From: Pseudomonas alkylphenolica
Lineage (GTDB): Bacteria; Pseudomonadota; Gammaproteobacteria; Pseudomonadales; Pseudomonadaceae
DNA length: 64,000 bases
Reading direction: 5' to 3'
NCBI RefSeq assembly: GCF_004025535.1
Contig: NZ_QJRG01000050.1
Location: 177,589-241,588 of the forward strand
Below are positions 43,623 through 52,213 of this stretch, piece by piece. The position numbers were made by a program, and so were the translations under genes. The stretch's first letter is position 1. Each line of letters opens with the position of its first letter. The notes beneath the pieces are model-generated. The model worked only from the letters and a program-made list of their open reading frames with translations, searched no databases and had not been told where the DNA came from.

Positions 43623-45023
43623 TCAGATTGAGGGGGTGATTGCAGTCGCGCCGGCGGGCCGCCATTCGCGGGCACGCAGGGCGGTGTGGTTGAAACTGTG
43701 GCGGGCGCGCAGCAGCAGCGGGCAAGCCAGCAGGCAGGCGATCAGGGTGACGATCAGGATCGAATAGCCGATAGCGGCGGGGTCGACCAGCAGGTAGTCG
43801 GTGATCACCCCCACCGCGAGTGGCCCGATACCGACACCGAGCAGGTTGAGCACACCGGTGAACAGGGCAATGAATTGCCCGCGCATCGGTGCCGGCGCAA
43901 TCTCCACAATCAGCGCCGGGCCGATACCGAACAGGCACACCCACAGGGCGGCCGAGAGGGCCAGGAACGGCAGCGCCAGCGTGGCACTGGGGGCCAGCAG
44001 CAGCGGTGTGGCGCACAGCGGCAGGACGATGCAGGCAATAATCGCCACATTCAGGTTGCCATTGTTGATGCCACGGCGGCGCCAGTGCTCGCCCAGCCAG
44101 CTGGCGCCAAGCACACCGAGCGGCGAGCTTACACACATGATCAGCCCCATCACGGTTCCGGCCTTGGCGTAACTCCAGCCGAATTCGCGCACCAGGTAGC
44201 TGGGCACCCAGGCGCCGCTGCCATACACGGCGGCGTTGTAGCAGCCCATACCGATGATGATGGCGACGAAGGTGCGTCGGTTGCTGCGCAGGAATTTCAT
44301 CACCTCGCCCAGCGGCACTGCCGCCACAGTGGTCGTCGCACCGACTCGCCCGCTGCCACTGCCTCGCGGTTCCGGCACGCCGAGCATCAGTAGCAGGATG
44401 AACAGGCCCGGCAGGCCGATCGACATCAGTGTGGTTTGCCAGGGCGCCAAGGCGCCGAGCACCGGTAACGTCAACGGGTGGGCGCTGAAGTAGCCAAGCA
44501 CCAGGCCGGTGGCAAGCAGGCCACCACCAACGCCTACCGGCCCACCTGCGCCGAACACGCCGAGGGCGCGGCCACGCTTTTCGGCCACGAACAGGTCGCT
44601 GATCAGCGATACGGCACCGGGCAGCAGCACTGCCTCGCCAACCGCCACACCGACCCGCGCCAGCAGCAGGTGCCAGAACTCGGTGGCCAGGCCGCTGGCA
44701 GCCGTAGCCAGGCACCACAGGCCGATGCCGGTGGCGATGATCCGCCGGCGGTTGCCACGGTCGATCAGGCGCGCGATCGGCAGGCCGGCCAGCGAGTAGA
44801 AGGCCGCGAAGGTGAAACCATGGAGCATGCCCATCCAGGTGTCGTTGACGTGCAGCGCTTGCTGGATCGGGCCAACCAGCAGGCTCAGTACCTGACGGTC
44901 CATGATCGAGAAGACGTAGGCAAGCATCAGCACGCCAAGGGCATAGCGGGCTCGGCCACGGCCGGGCAGCAGGTGTGCCGCCTCGCCCATGGCAGTGGCA
45001 TTCAGGGTTGTGGAACGGGTCAT
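43623..45023 (-). CDS. MFS transporter
   Basis: A 466-residue polytopic membrane protein with about 12 hydrophobic segments. The loop-2/3 motif LIDRGNRRR and the GRALGVFGAGGPVG segment mark the major facilitator superfamily. The opening MDRQVLSLLVGPIQ resembles Spinster-like and organic-anion symporters. It probably imports the substrate or exports a product of the monooxygenase system in the inner membrane. The start at 45,023 has GAGG ten bases upstream. It lies 73 bases after the flavin reductase gene in the same direction. Direction of transport cannot be decided from sequence. Confidence 0.9.
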   Translation of the reverse strand: MTRSTTLNATAMGEAAHLLPGRGRARYALGVLMLAYVFSIMDRQVLSLLVGPIQQALHVNDTWMGMLHGFTFAAFYSLAGLPIARLIDRGNRRRIIATGIGLWCLATAASGLATEFWHLLLARVGVAVGEAVLLPGAVSLISDLFVAEKRGRALGVFGAGGPVGVGGGLLATGLVLGYFSAHPLTLPVLGALAPWQTTLMSIGLPGLFILLLMLGVPEPRGSGSGRVGATTTVAAVPLGEVMKFLRSNRRTFVAIIIGMGCYNAAVYGSGAWVPSYLVREFGWSYAKAGTVMGLIMCVSSPLGVLGASWLGEHWRRRGINNGNLNVAIIACIVLPLCATPLLLAPSATLALPFLALSAALWVCLFGIGPALIVEIAPAPMRGQFIALFTGVLNLLGVGIGPLAVGVITDYLLVDPAAIGYSILIVTLIACLLACPLLLRARHSFNHTALRAREWRPAGATAITPSI

Positions 45024-45096
45024 CGACAGCGTCCTCTTGTGGGCCTGTTCGTGTGATCGAGGCCGCGCGGCGAGCAGGGCGCCGCGCAGTACTGCG

Positions 45097-46095
45097 TCAG
45101 CGTGCCGAGGCGATGGCGTCGGGTTGCTGCCAGAGGTTGTTGTCCTGCCAGATGTTCTCCTTGCGCCAATGCGCCGGCAGTTCGCTACCGGTGTGCTGGA
45201 TGACGCGCCCGATCAGGAGCTTCAGCTGCTGGGCTTCGTCGAAAGCCAGCGCCTCAAGGGCATTCATCTCGGCGGCCTTGGCGAATGCCAGCCACTGGAT
45301 CGCCAGTTGCCGGCCCTTGTCGGTAAACAGTACGCGGCCGCTGTCCAGCGTCAGCAGGCCCTTCTGCAACCACAACGCCAGCTGTTCTTCGGCCAGCGCC
45401 TTGCCGGTGAACTCGAACAGCCTGAACAGTTCGTCCAGCGTGCGGCCTTCGCTGAAACTCAAGATACCCAGCAACTCGAAATCCTGGTCCTGCATGCCCA
45501 TGGCCTGCAGCTGCTGGCGAATCGGCAACTGCAGCTGGTAATAGGCGCGACCGAGCAGGAAACCCAGCCAGTTTTCACCATAAATGGCAGATGTCGGGCG
45601 CTGCGCAGCTGCTGGCTGCAAGCGTCGGTAGCCACCGCTGTGGAACACCAGCGGGGCTTTATCGAAGCGGTCGAACGCCAGTACTTCACCGACCAGGATG
45701 ATGTGGTCGCCGCCCTCGTACTGATAGGTGGTTTTGCACTGGAAGCGCGCCGAGCAGCCTTCCAGCAGTGGAATGTCGCTGGGGCCGCGCTGCAGGTTGA
45801 GGCCGGTGAATTTGTCCGCGCCGCTTTTGGCAAAGCGGTTGGACAGCGCTTCCTGGTCGGTTGCCAGGATGTGCACGGCGAAGTGTGCGCCTTCGGTGAA
45901 GGCCTGGGCCGAAGAGGAATCCTTGTTGATGCTCCACAACACCATCGGCGGGTCGATGGATACCGAGTTGAAGCTGTTGGCGGTCATGCCGTAGTCCTGA
46001 GCGTCCGCACCACGGGTGGTGACAATGGTCACGCCGGTGGTGAAGGCGCCGAGTGCCTGGCGGAACTGCTTGGGGTCGAACGGGGTGGTGTTCAT
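45097..46095 (-). CDS. flavin reductase with C-terminal winged-helix domain
   Basis: A 332-residue protein. Residues 1 to about 165 are a flavin reductase-like domain (LGAFTTGVTIVTTR, GMTANSFNSVSIDPP, GGDHIILVGEV), which supplies reduced FMN or FAD to a partner monooxygenase. The remaining half contains a predicted MarR-like winged helix (FELLGILSFSEGRTLDELFRLFEFTG). This architecture is known in the reductase component C1 of Acinetobacter p-hydroxyphenylacetate hydroxylase, where the extra domain senses substrate and relieves autoinhibition. ATG 46,095 is preferred over one 30 bases earlier because it follows GGGGACTCC-like purine-rich sequence on the coding strand. The partner is the LLM monooxygenase encoded immediately upstream. 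Confidence 0.88.
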   Translation of the reverse strand: MNTTPFDPKQFRQALGAFTTGVTIVTTRGADAQDYGMTANSFNSVSIDPPMVLWSINKDSSSAQAFTEGAHFAVHILATDQEALSNRFAKSGADKFTGLNLQRGPSDIPLLEGCSARFQCKTTYQYEGGDHIILVGEVLAFDRFDKAPLVFHSGGYRRLQPAAAQRPTSAIYGENWLGFLLGRAYYQLQLPIRQQLQAMGMQDQDFELLGILSFSEGRTLDELFRLFEFTGKALAEEQLALWLQKGLLTLDSGRVLFTDKGRQLAIQWLAFAKAAEMNALEALAFDEAQQLKLLIGRVIQHTGSELPAHWRKENIWQDNNLWQQPDAIASAR

Positions 46096-46161
46096 CGAGG
46101 GGACTCCAGTTACCGCCGGGTGCACCGGCGGCTGATTGTTATTGGGCAGGAGTGCAAGGGC

Positions 46162-47223
46162 TCAGCGCTTGAGCAGTGGCATGACCAGGCGACCGAAGCG
46201 TTCGGCTTCTTCGTGGTGCGGGTAGCCGGACAGGCAGAAACCGCTGCATCCGGCGTCGACGAACGCCAGCAACTGGTCGGCGACCTGTTGCGGGTTGCCC
46301 ACCACCGCAATCCCGGCGCCAGGACGCACCTCGGTGATGCCGGTCCACAGGTGCGGCGTCATCTTGCGGCCGACGGTGTTGGAGAGCTCTTTCATGCGTT
46401 GGTTGGCAACCGACTCGGCCATCATGGTTTTGACCTGTTCGGTCCAGGCCGGGTCGGCGCCGTTGACCAGCGTGTCTGCCGCTGCCCAGGCCTCTTCCTC
46501 AGTTTCACGGCAGATGATCTGCAGGCGCATGGCAAATTCGATTTCCTCGCCGCGACCGTATTGAGCGGCGCGCTCACGCATGGCCTTGATCTGCTCGGCG
46601 ATGCGCTCCGGGTAGTCGCCCCAGAACAGGTGCACCGCAGAGTGCTTGGCGGAAATTTCGGCCGCATGCTCAGAACCACCACCAAGGAAGAACGGTGGGT
46701 GGGGTTGCTGGTACGGCGCCGGGATCACTTTCGGGCCGTGGGCCTGGTGATACTTGCCTGCGTATTCCACGTTCTGCTCGGTCCACAGGCGCTTCATCAG
46801 CTCGACTTCTTCTTCCAGCTGTTCATAGCGAGCGTCCTTGGAAACGATCTGGCCTTCGGCGTAAGCGTCTTTTTCGCTGAGGCCGGCGATCAGGTTGATG
46901 TAGATACGGCCTTTGGACAGCTGGTCGAAGGTGGCGAACATCTTGGCCTGGGCGACCGGATGGATGAAGCCGGGTTTTACCGCCACCAGGGCTTTGAGTT
47001 TCTCGGTGCGGGCGATGATGAACGAGGCGGTCACCCAGGCATCCCAGCAAAACGGGGTTACCGGCACCAGTACATAGTCGAAGCCGGCCTGTTCGGCAGC
47101 GACGGCGACGCGCTCGAAGTGCTCCAGGGACTGCGGGATGCTCTTGCTCGGATCGCTGAACGCCGTGGTGTCGCCAATCGTTGGAATGAACCAACCCATC
47201 TGCAGGGATTTTTTATTGTTCAT
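46162..47223 (-). CDS. LLM-class flavin-dependent monooxygenase (SsuD-like)
   Basis: A 353-residue bacterial-luciferase-like TIM barrel. The stretches FERVAVAAEQAGFDYVLVP, GRIYINLIAGLSEKD and PPFFLGGGSEHA are those of the alkanesulfonate monooxygenase branch. It would use reduced flavin from the downstream reductase and O2 to oxidise a sulfonate, ketone or similar substrate. No sulfonate ABC transporter is nearby, and the surrounding genes concern hydrophobic acids, so a Baeyer-Villiger-type or terpenoid reaction is as plausible as desulfonation. It is the first gene of the minus-strand operon, divergent from a LysR gene with an 85-base gap. Confidence 0.9.
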   Translation of the reverse strand: MNNKKSLQMGWFIPTIGDTTAFSDPSKSIPQSLEHFERVAVAAEQAGFDYVLVPVTPFCWDAWVTASFIIARTEKLKALVAVKPGFIHPVAQAKMFATFDQLSKGRIYINLIAGLSEKDAYAEGQIVSKDARYEQLEEEVELMKRLWTEQNVEYAGKYHQAHGPKVIPAPYQQPHPPFFLGGGSEHAAEISAKHSAVHLFWGDYPERIAEQIKAMRERAAQYGRGEEIEFAMRLQIICRETEEEAWAAADTLVNGADPAWTEQVKTMMAESVANQRMKELSNTVGRKMTPHLWTGITEVRPGAGIAVVGNPQQVADQLLAFVDAGCSGFCLSGYPHHEEAERFGRLVMPLLKR

Positions 47224-47278
47224 GCTGGGGCTCTTTCACTGAGGGAAGGATGGAGCCACTACAACAAACCCTGTACTG

Positions 47279-47305
47279 TGAGAAAAATGAATAGTTGGAA
47301 TCTCA
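47279..47305. promoter_or_regulatory. candidate LysR-type binding site
   Basis: TGAGA (47,279-47,283) and TCTCA (47,301-47,305) form a dyad in AT-rich sequence between the divergent monooxygenase and LysR genes, the usual place for a LysR operator. It abuts the LysR start codon, which fits autorepression. Confidence 0.45.
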
Positions 47306-47308
47306 GGT

Positions 47309-48226
47309 ATGCACAACATAAATACAAGAACGCTCGACCTGAATCTGCTGGTGGTCTTTGCAACCCTGTGGGACACGCAGAACGTGACGCGCGCCGGCGA
47401 ACGCCTGGCGCTCAGCCAACCGGCGGTCAGCCATGCGCTGCGCCGGTTGCGCGAGCGTTTGGGCGATGAACTGTTTGTCAGCGGACGCCACAGCCTGGTC
47501 CCCACCGCACGTGCAGCCGAACTCATCGGGCCGGTGCGCGAAGCACTGGCGCGTCTGGATGAAGCGCTGCAAGGCACTACACCCTTTGTGCCGGCAACCG
47601 CGCAGCGCACGTTCCGTATTGCCTCCGGCGATTTCGTCGAATTCCTGATTCTGCCCAGGCTGATCCAGCACATCGCCCGTGAAGCCCCCGGGGTGATGAT
47701 CGAAGTGGTGCCGCTGCCCGCGAACAACGTCTTGCCGGCGCTACTGGAGAGCGGCGAAATCAACCTGGTCATCAGCACGCCCACGGTGTTCGGGGCGGGC
47801 CTGAGTGAAGAGTCGATTACCACGGTTTCGCTGCTGACGCTGATCTGGCAACGCGAAGGATTGCCGCCTGGTCGTTTTCCGCTCGACCTTTACCTGCAGC
47901 GGCCGCAGGTGATGATCGAAATGCACCAGCGTGAGGGCAATATCATTGATGAAACCTTAAGGGCTCAGGGGTTGGCCCGACGTATTGGCGTGCTGGTACA
48001 AAACTTCATGGCGATGCCGGTGATCGCCGCGCAAACCGGCTACATCTGCAACCTCCCGGGCCCGATTGCCAAGGCATTCGCCGCCACATTCGGCCTGAGC
48101 TGCCACGAGCCGCCGGTCGATTTCCCGGCCCCCGAACTGGTTGCCCACTGGCATTCGCGTTTCGATACCGATCCAGGCCTGAAATGGTTGCGCGGGCAGA
48201 TCAAGGCGTGTGCTCAGACCGAATAA
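47309..48226 (+). CDS. LysR family transcriptional regulator
   Basis: A 305-residue LysR regulator. The winged helix-turn-helix is in residues 10-70 (NVTRAGERLALSQPAVSHAL, then RLRERLGDELFV), followed by a periplasmic-binding-like effector domain. Divergence from the LLM monooxygenase operon is the classical arrangement for a local activator that also represses itself. The effector is probably the monooxygenase substrate or a metabolite of it. The sequence resembles NodD/NahR-type members (EFLILPRLIQHI...). The 66 bases before the next gene show no clear terminator. Confidence 0.92.
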   Translation: MHNINTRTLDLNLLVVFATLWDTQNVTRAGERLALSQPAVSHALRRLRERLGDELFVSGRHSLVPTARAAELIGPVREALARLDEALQGTTPFVPATAQRTFRIASGDFVEFLILPRLIQHIAREAPGVMIEVVPLPANNVLPALLESGEINLVISTPTVFGAGLSEESITTVSLLTLIWQREGLPPGRFPLDLYLQRPQVMIEMHQREGNIIDETLRAQGLARRIGVLVQNFMAMPVIAAQTGYICNLPGPIAKAFAATFGLSCHEPPVDFPAPELVAHWHSRFDTDPGLKWLRGQIKACAQTE

Positions 48227-48292
48227 ACTTTCACGGTGCCGCGCAGTCACTTCAGATAGGCATCCGGCATTTACCGGCCGAGGAGGTGATTG

Positions 48293-49138
48293 ATGGCCAG
48301 GGCAATCTGGAAAGGCGCGATCAGTTTCGGGCTGGTGCATATTCCTGTCTCCCTCAACACCGCCGTGCGCACCGAACGGATCGATTTCGACTGGCTCGAC
48401 AAGCGCAGCATGGAACCGGTGGGCTATAAGCGCATCAACAAGGTCACCGGCAAGGACATCGACGCGGACAACATCGTCAAAGGCGTGGAGTACGAGAAAG
48501 GGCGCTATGTGGTGATCAGCGAAGACGAGATCCGCAAGGCCCGGCCCGAGGCGACCCAGACCATCGACATCTTCTCGTTTGTGGCAGCCAGCGAAATCCC
48601 CCTGCAGCAATTTGATACGCCGTACTACCTGAGCCCCGACCGACGGGGCGGCAAGGTCTATGCGCTGCTGCGCGAAACCCTGGAAAGCACCGGCAAGGTC
48701 GCATTGGCCACGGTGGTGCTGCACACCCGCCAGCACCTGGCGTTGTTGCGCCCGCTGGATCAGGCGCTGGTGATGATCACCTTGCGCTGGCCCGAGGAAG
48801 TCCGGGACATTGAGTCGCTGGAACTGGACAGCAGCGTGACCGAGAGCAAAGTCGACAAGCGCGAACTGGACATGGCCAGGCGGCTGGTCGAGGACATGAG
48901 CGGGCCTTGGGCACCGGGTGAATACCATGATGCTTTTCGCGACACGATCATGGACCTGGTCGAAGAGAAGGCCAGCAAGGGCAAGATCAGCGTGGTGGAC
49001 AAAGGTGAAGCGGTTACAGAGAAGGGTGCCGACATCATCGACCTGACCGAATTGCTCAAGCGCAGCCTGGCGGGCAAGGTTGGCAAAAAGGCAGCACCCG
49101 AGAAAAAGCCGGTAAAACGCCCGCGCAAAGCTTCTTGA
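48293..49138 (+). CDS. ku: Ku DNA end-binding protein
   Basis: A 281-residue bacterial Ku, the homodimeric ring that binds DNA ends and recruits LigD in non-homologous end joining. The opening ARAIWKGAISFGLVHIPVSL is diagnostic. The C-terminal tail is lysine-rich (KKAAPEKKPVKRPRK), as in other Ku proteins where it aids DNA binding. ATG 48293 is seven bases after an excellent AGGAGGTG. The ligase gene lies in the converging operon whose last gene ends 21 bases from this one. In pseudomonads these functions are linked to stationary phase (family knowledge); I see no clear promoter to confirm that here. Confidence 0.96.
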   Translation: MARAIWKGAISFGLVHIPVSLNTAVRTERIDFDWLDKRSMEPVGYKRINKVTGKDIDADNIVKGVEYEKGRYVVISEDEIRKARPEATQTIDIFSFVAASEIPLQQFDTPYYLSPDRRGGKVYALLRETLESTGKVALATVVLHTRQHLALLRPLDQALVMITLRWPEEVRDIESLELDSSVTESKVDKRELDMARRLVEDMSGPWAPGEYHDAFRDTIMDLVEEKASKGKISVVDKGEAVTEKGADIIDLTELLKRSLAGKVGKKAAPEKKPVKRPRKAS

Positions 49139-49159
49139 AAGGGACGCCATCGCAACCCG

Positions 49160-49822
49160 CTACAGGGGCGATGTTTCCAGCCTCGCCAGGTAATCCCCAA
49201 AGCCTTCCCGCGCCCGGCTATCGCGGCGGCTGCTGGTGGCCACACTGTGCCTGGCCGTCCACACGATCTGTGCGCCATTGGCCTCCAGCTCTTGTACCAG
49301 TTGCACATCCTCATGCGCGGACAGGGGCTGAAAGCCACCCGCACGTTCATAGGCGCGGGCACAGATGCCAAGGTTAGCCCCATGGACATGACGATGCCCT
49401 TCGTGCGCCTCGTAGGCACTGAGGTAAAGCTTGCGCAATGCAGCCTTCTGCCAGGGTTGCCAGTGGCTGATATGCACTGTCCCGCAGACCACGTCTGCCG
49501 TACAGGCGAGCTGCGACAGCAGCCAGTGCGGTGGCACCTGACTGTCGGCATCGGTGCACGCCAGCCAGCAGGCCCCACGTTCGAGCATCAGCCCCGCACC
49601 CAGCCGCCGAGCCATCCCGACATTGCCAGCTTCAATCGCCAGGGTGCTGACCCCATAACGCCGGGCGATCGCGGCACTGCTATCGGTGCATCGATCCAGC
49701 ACCACCAGCACTTCAACCCGCAGGCCGGCCTGCTCCGCCACCGCCACAGCCGCGGCCATTGCCGTCAGGCAACGTCCCAGCCGCCGCGCTTCGTTATGGG
49801 CAGGTATGACGACTGCGATCAT
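49160..49822 (-). CDS. family 2 glycosyltransferase
   Basis: A 220-residue GT-A fold enzyme. The nucleotide-sugar-binding opening IAVVIPAHNEARRLGRCL and the metal-binding acid cluster TDADS near residue 95 are clear. It transfers a sugar from a nucleotide donor to an unknown acceptor. The ATG at 49,822 overlaps the stop of the methyltransferase gene as ATGA; an alternative GTG lies six bases earlier. It has no membrane segment, so a soluble acceptor such as a small molecule or a nascent glycolipid headgroup is possible. It is the last gene of the ligD operon and converges on ku. Confidence 0.88.
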   Translation of the reverse strand: MIAVVIPAHNEARRLGRCLTAMAAAVAVAEQAGLRVEVLVVLDRCTDSSAAIARRYGVSTLAIEAGNVGMARRLGAGLMLERGACWLACTDADSQVPPHWLLSQLACTADVVCGTVHISHWQPWQKAALRKLYLSAYEAHEGHRHVHGANLGICARAYERAGGFQPLSAHEDVQLVQELEANGAQIVWTARHSVATSSRRDSRAREGFGDYLARLETSPL

Positions 49823-50418
49823 GGGCACCTCTCGTCGAGGTCGACGCCACCGGGCTGAGATGACCAGTACTCCAGGAGGAAATCCGCTTCCTCATGGCGA
49901 CATAGCGGATGCAATTGCAGGTGCCGGGCCAGCAACTGATGCACCTGGTCGCCGTTCTGCGGGCAGCCAGCGATCGGATGCCGCCAGTGGCAGGCCAGCA
50001 GGCCGCCGTCGCAGGTCAGACTGGCGATCGACTGTTCGATCACCTGCAACCACTGGGCGGCGCCCAGGTAGTAACCCACTTCGCTGAGTACGATCAGGTC
50101 GAAACGCCCGTCGGGCCAGTCGGCTGGCAACCGGCCCTGGCTTACCGAAGCGTTGCCCAGCCCGGCTAGCCGCCGTGAGGCCAGACGCACCGCCGTGGGG
50201 TCGAGGTCGTGGCACACCAACTCAGCACAGCGCTCGGCCAGCCCGGCGCTCAGCTCGCCATTGGCGCAGGCAGGCTCGAACACCCGCTGATAGTACTGGC
50301 GCGGCAGGCTCGCCATCACCAACGTGCGTTTGCGCTGTTCATACCAACGGGTGCGAAACGCCCACGGATCATCGCTGGTGGCGTACAAGTCAGCGAAATA
50401 GTGCGCATCAAGGCTCAT
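49819..50418 (-). CDS. SAM-dependent methyltransferase (NodS-like)
   Basis: A 199-residue class I methyltransferase. Motif I is atypical, FEPACANGELSAGLAERC; the acid at the end of strand 2 is in CHDLDPTAV, and RFDLIVLSEVGYYL is motif II. The NodS type methylates amino groups of deacetylated glucosamine in rhizobia, which is suggestive because a PIG-L deacetylase gene is next to it. The ATG at 50,418 has GGAG seven bases upstream. Order in the operon: ligD, ACAD-like, PIG-L, this gene, glycosyltransferase. I infer that the three latter enzymes act together on an amino-sugar compound. Confidence 0.87.
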   Translation of the reverse strand: MSLDAHYFADLYATSDDPWAFRTRWYEQRKRTLVMASLPRQYYQRVFEPACANGELSAGLAERCAELVCHDLDPTAVRLASRRLAGLGNASVSQGRLPADWPDGRFDLIVLSEVGYYLGAAQWLQVIEQSIASLTCDGGLLACHWRHPIAGCPQNGDQVHQLLARHLQLHPLCRHEEADFLLEYWSSQPGGVDLDERCP

Positions 50419-50429
50419 GATCACTCCGT

Positions 50430-51185
50430 TTACAGGAACACCAGTTCAAAAGGTTGCAGCAGACACTCCAGCAGCGCCGGGGGCACTACCGCAGGCCGGT
50501 CCTGGTCTGGCTCCAGCTGGCTGTGATGCGCGGCAATAGCCTGGCGCTTGCGTGCCACGCCGGCTTCGTCCAGTTCTATGCGGTGCGCCCGTGACCAGGG
50601 CAGGCGACTGTCGTCCGGTTTGGCCCAATGCCAGGCCCACACCGGCACCTCGGCCAGTTGCACCTTGCGCACCAGGGCGGCCTGCGCCGCCGCGCGGCCG
50701 AGGGCTTCGTGGTCACAGTGGCCGTCACCGCGCCAGGTGGTCATCAATAGGTCTTCGGGGCGGAGCAACTGGTTGAGGTGGTTGACCAGAAAGGCTTCGT
50801 CGCGGGGTACCGCGCCGTCTTTGAGGTGCAGCCGGCGCCAATCCAGCTGGGTGAGGTCCAGGTCCAGCTGTTGCAGGGCATGACGGCTTTCCAGGGGGCG
50901 CTGGTGGCGCAAGCGTTGCTCGGTCCAGGTCGAGGAACCGGGGTGGCTGCCTTCACCGTCGGTGGCTGAGATCAACAGCAGGTCCTGCTCGCGACCGCGA
51001 AACGCTGTCAGCAAGCCACCGGCCATGAGCACCTCGTCATCCGGGTGCGGGGCCAGCAACACCAGCCGTCGACCCGGCGGGCACAGGCTGTCGGGGCTGA
51101 TCCAGGTGGCGCGGGCCAGGTGCGCCGACTGCTGCCACGCCGTCCACGGCGTACCCGTGCTGGCCTGAATCAGGTTTTTGCTCAT
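50430..51185 (-). CDS. PIG-L family deacetylase
   Basis: A 251-residue zinc hydrolase of the PIG-L/LmbE family. The metal motif APHPDDE has H47, D49 and D50, and the second histidine region is GDGHCDHEALG. Relatives remove acetyl from N-acetylglucosamine conjugates (MshB in mycothiol synthesis, PIG-L in GPI anchors). ATG at 51,185 overlaps the stop of the upstream ACAD-like gene by four bases. With a methyltransferase and glycosyltransferase downstream, it probably acts in a small glycoconjugate pathway. The product is unknown. Confidence 0.9.
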   Translation of the reverse strand: MSKNLIQASTGTPWTAWQQSAHLARATWISPDSLCPPGRRLVLLAPHPDDEVLMAGGLLTAFRGREQDLLLISATDGEGSHPGSSTWTEQRLRHQRPLESRHALQQLDLDLTQLDWRRLHLKDGAVPRDEAFLVNHLNQLLRPEDLLMTTWRGDGHCDHEALGRAAAQAALVRKVQLAEVPVWAWHWAKPDDSRLPWSRAHRIELDEAGVARKRQAIAAHHSQLEPDQDRPAVVPPALLECLLQPFELVFL

Positions 51186-52213
51186 AGCTGCCAAGCCCCC
51201 GCCGGCAACTGGGCCAGCTGTTGGCCAAGTGCCGCCAGGTCCCGTTCGGCATGGCTCTGGCGCAGGAACACCGGGAGGTCGGCGCTGAGCCGGGCGAAGT
51301 GGCTACTACGGCAGAAGGGTGTTGCGCCGAGGGCACGGCCTACATGGTGGATGACCTGCTCGGCTGCCTGTTCCACCTGGGCGCGAACCCGGCGCACCAC
51401 AAAGCTGGCGTCAGCTGCCGGCTGGCGGTCGATCCATGCCGCACATTCGTGCAATGCCGCGCGGGCACCGCAGAGCGCGGCATCGACGGCACCAAGATGG
51501 GCTTGGGCATGGGGATCGGGGTGTGGCTTGCTGCAGTGATTGCGCAAGTAGTGCGCCAATGCTTCGGCGGCCCCGTACCAACAGGCGGCGATGCCGGCAC
51601 CGCCATGCCAGAAGCCAGGGCGCGACAGGTATTGACCGGGTTGACCGACCGCAATGCCCGGCGTCTGGTCAAACGCGAGCGCTACGCTGGCGGTAGCGGC
51701 CATCCCGACAGCTTGCCAGTGATCGGTTTGCTGGCGCTGACTCACCTGCTTCAAAGTGATGGCCACTAACTGGGGTTGCTCATCATCGGTCCATGCGGTG
51801 ATCAAGGCACGGTCGATCTGCAAGGCGCCAGAGCACCACGCCTTACGCCCGGTCAGCCGAACGTTGTCGCCATCACAGGCAACGATACGCGTGCGGGCAT
51901 CGGGTGGCTCGGCTGCCCAGACACCCCAGACGGCTTCGCCGAGCAAATGCGTGGCGTCGCATTCGCTGAGAATTGCCAAGGCGTCGGTGTGTCCTTCGTA
52001 GAGCTTTGCCAGCGCCAAGTCACAGCCTGCCACATGCGCCAGAGTCTGCCAGCGATGTAGGGTTTGGCCCTGGCCAGGCAGCGGCAGGTGGTCGAAGCGA
52101 CAGCTCACAAGCGCCCGCATCAGCTCTGCCAGCTGACTGTCCAGGTTCAGTGCCTGTGGGCGCTCGCTGAAGGTTCGCAGCAGGCTGTCGAGGGTGTTCA
52201 GATCCAGGCTCAT
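51182..52213 (-). CDS. acyl-CoA dehydrogenase-like flavoprotein
   Basis: A 343-residue ACAD-superfamily protein, diverged. The middle strand LTGRKAWCSGALQIDRALI and the C-terminal FARLSADLPVFLRQSHAERDL are recognisable and resemble flavin-dependent N- or S-hydroxylases of the superfamily as much as true ACADs. No TEPGxGSD signature or catalytic glutamate is visible. The start at 52,213 overlaps the ligD stop (ATGA) and its own stop overlaps the PIG-L start. It is not part of the fatty-acid island; its job is tied to the four genes around it. It may oxidise an amine or acyl group of the operon's product. Confidence 0.83.
   Translation of the reverse strand: MSLDLNTLDSLLRTFSERPQALNLDSQLAELMRALVSCRFDHLPLPGQGQTLHRWQTLAHVAGCDLALAKLYEGHTDALAILSECDATHLLGEAVWGVWAAEPPDARTRIVACDGDNVRLTGRKAWCSGALQIDRALITAWTDDEQPQLVAITLKQVSQRQQTDHWQAVGMAATASVALAFDQTPGIAVGQPGQYLSRPGFWHGGAGIAACWYGAAEALAHYLRNHCSKPHPDPHAQAHLGAVDAALCGARAALHECAAWIDRQPAADASFVVRRVRAQVEQAAEQVIHHVGRALGATPFCRSSHFARLSADLPVFLRQSHAERDLAALGQQLAQLPAGAWQL

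Noticed and set aside
43198-44718. Apparent 506-residue fusion of an unknown domain to the GFA protein
   Set aside because: The first two thirds overlap the MFS transporter gene in another frame and are Arg/Gly-rich. The GFA gene has its own start at 43,611.
46162-47223. Assigning the LLM enzyme as SsuD (alkanesulfonate desulfonation)
   Set aside because: No ssuABC-type genes nearby and the setting is carbon catabolism. I kept only the class name.
48227-48292. Terminator between the LysR gene and ku
   Set aside because: No stem of useful length or T-run is visible in the 66 bases.
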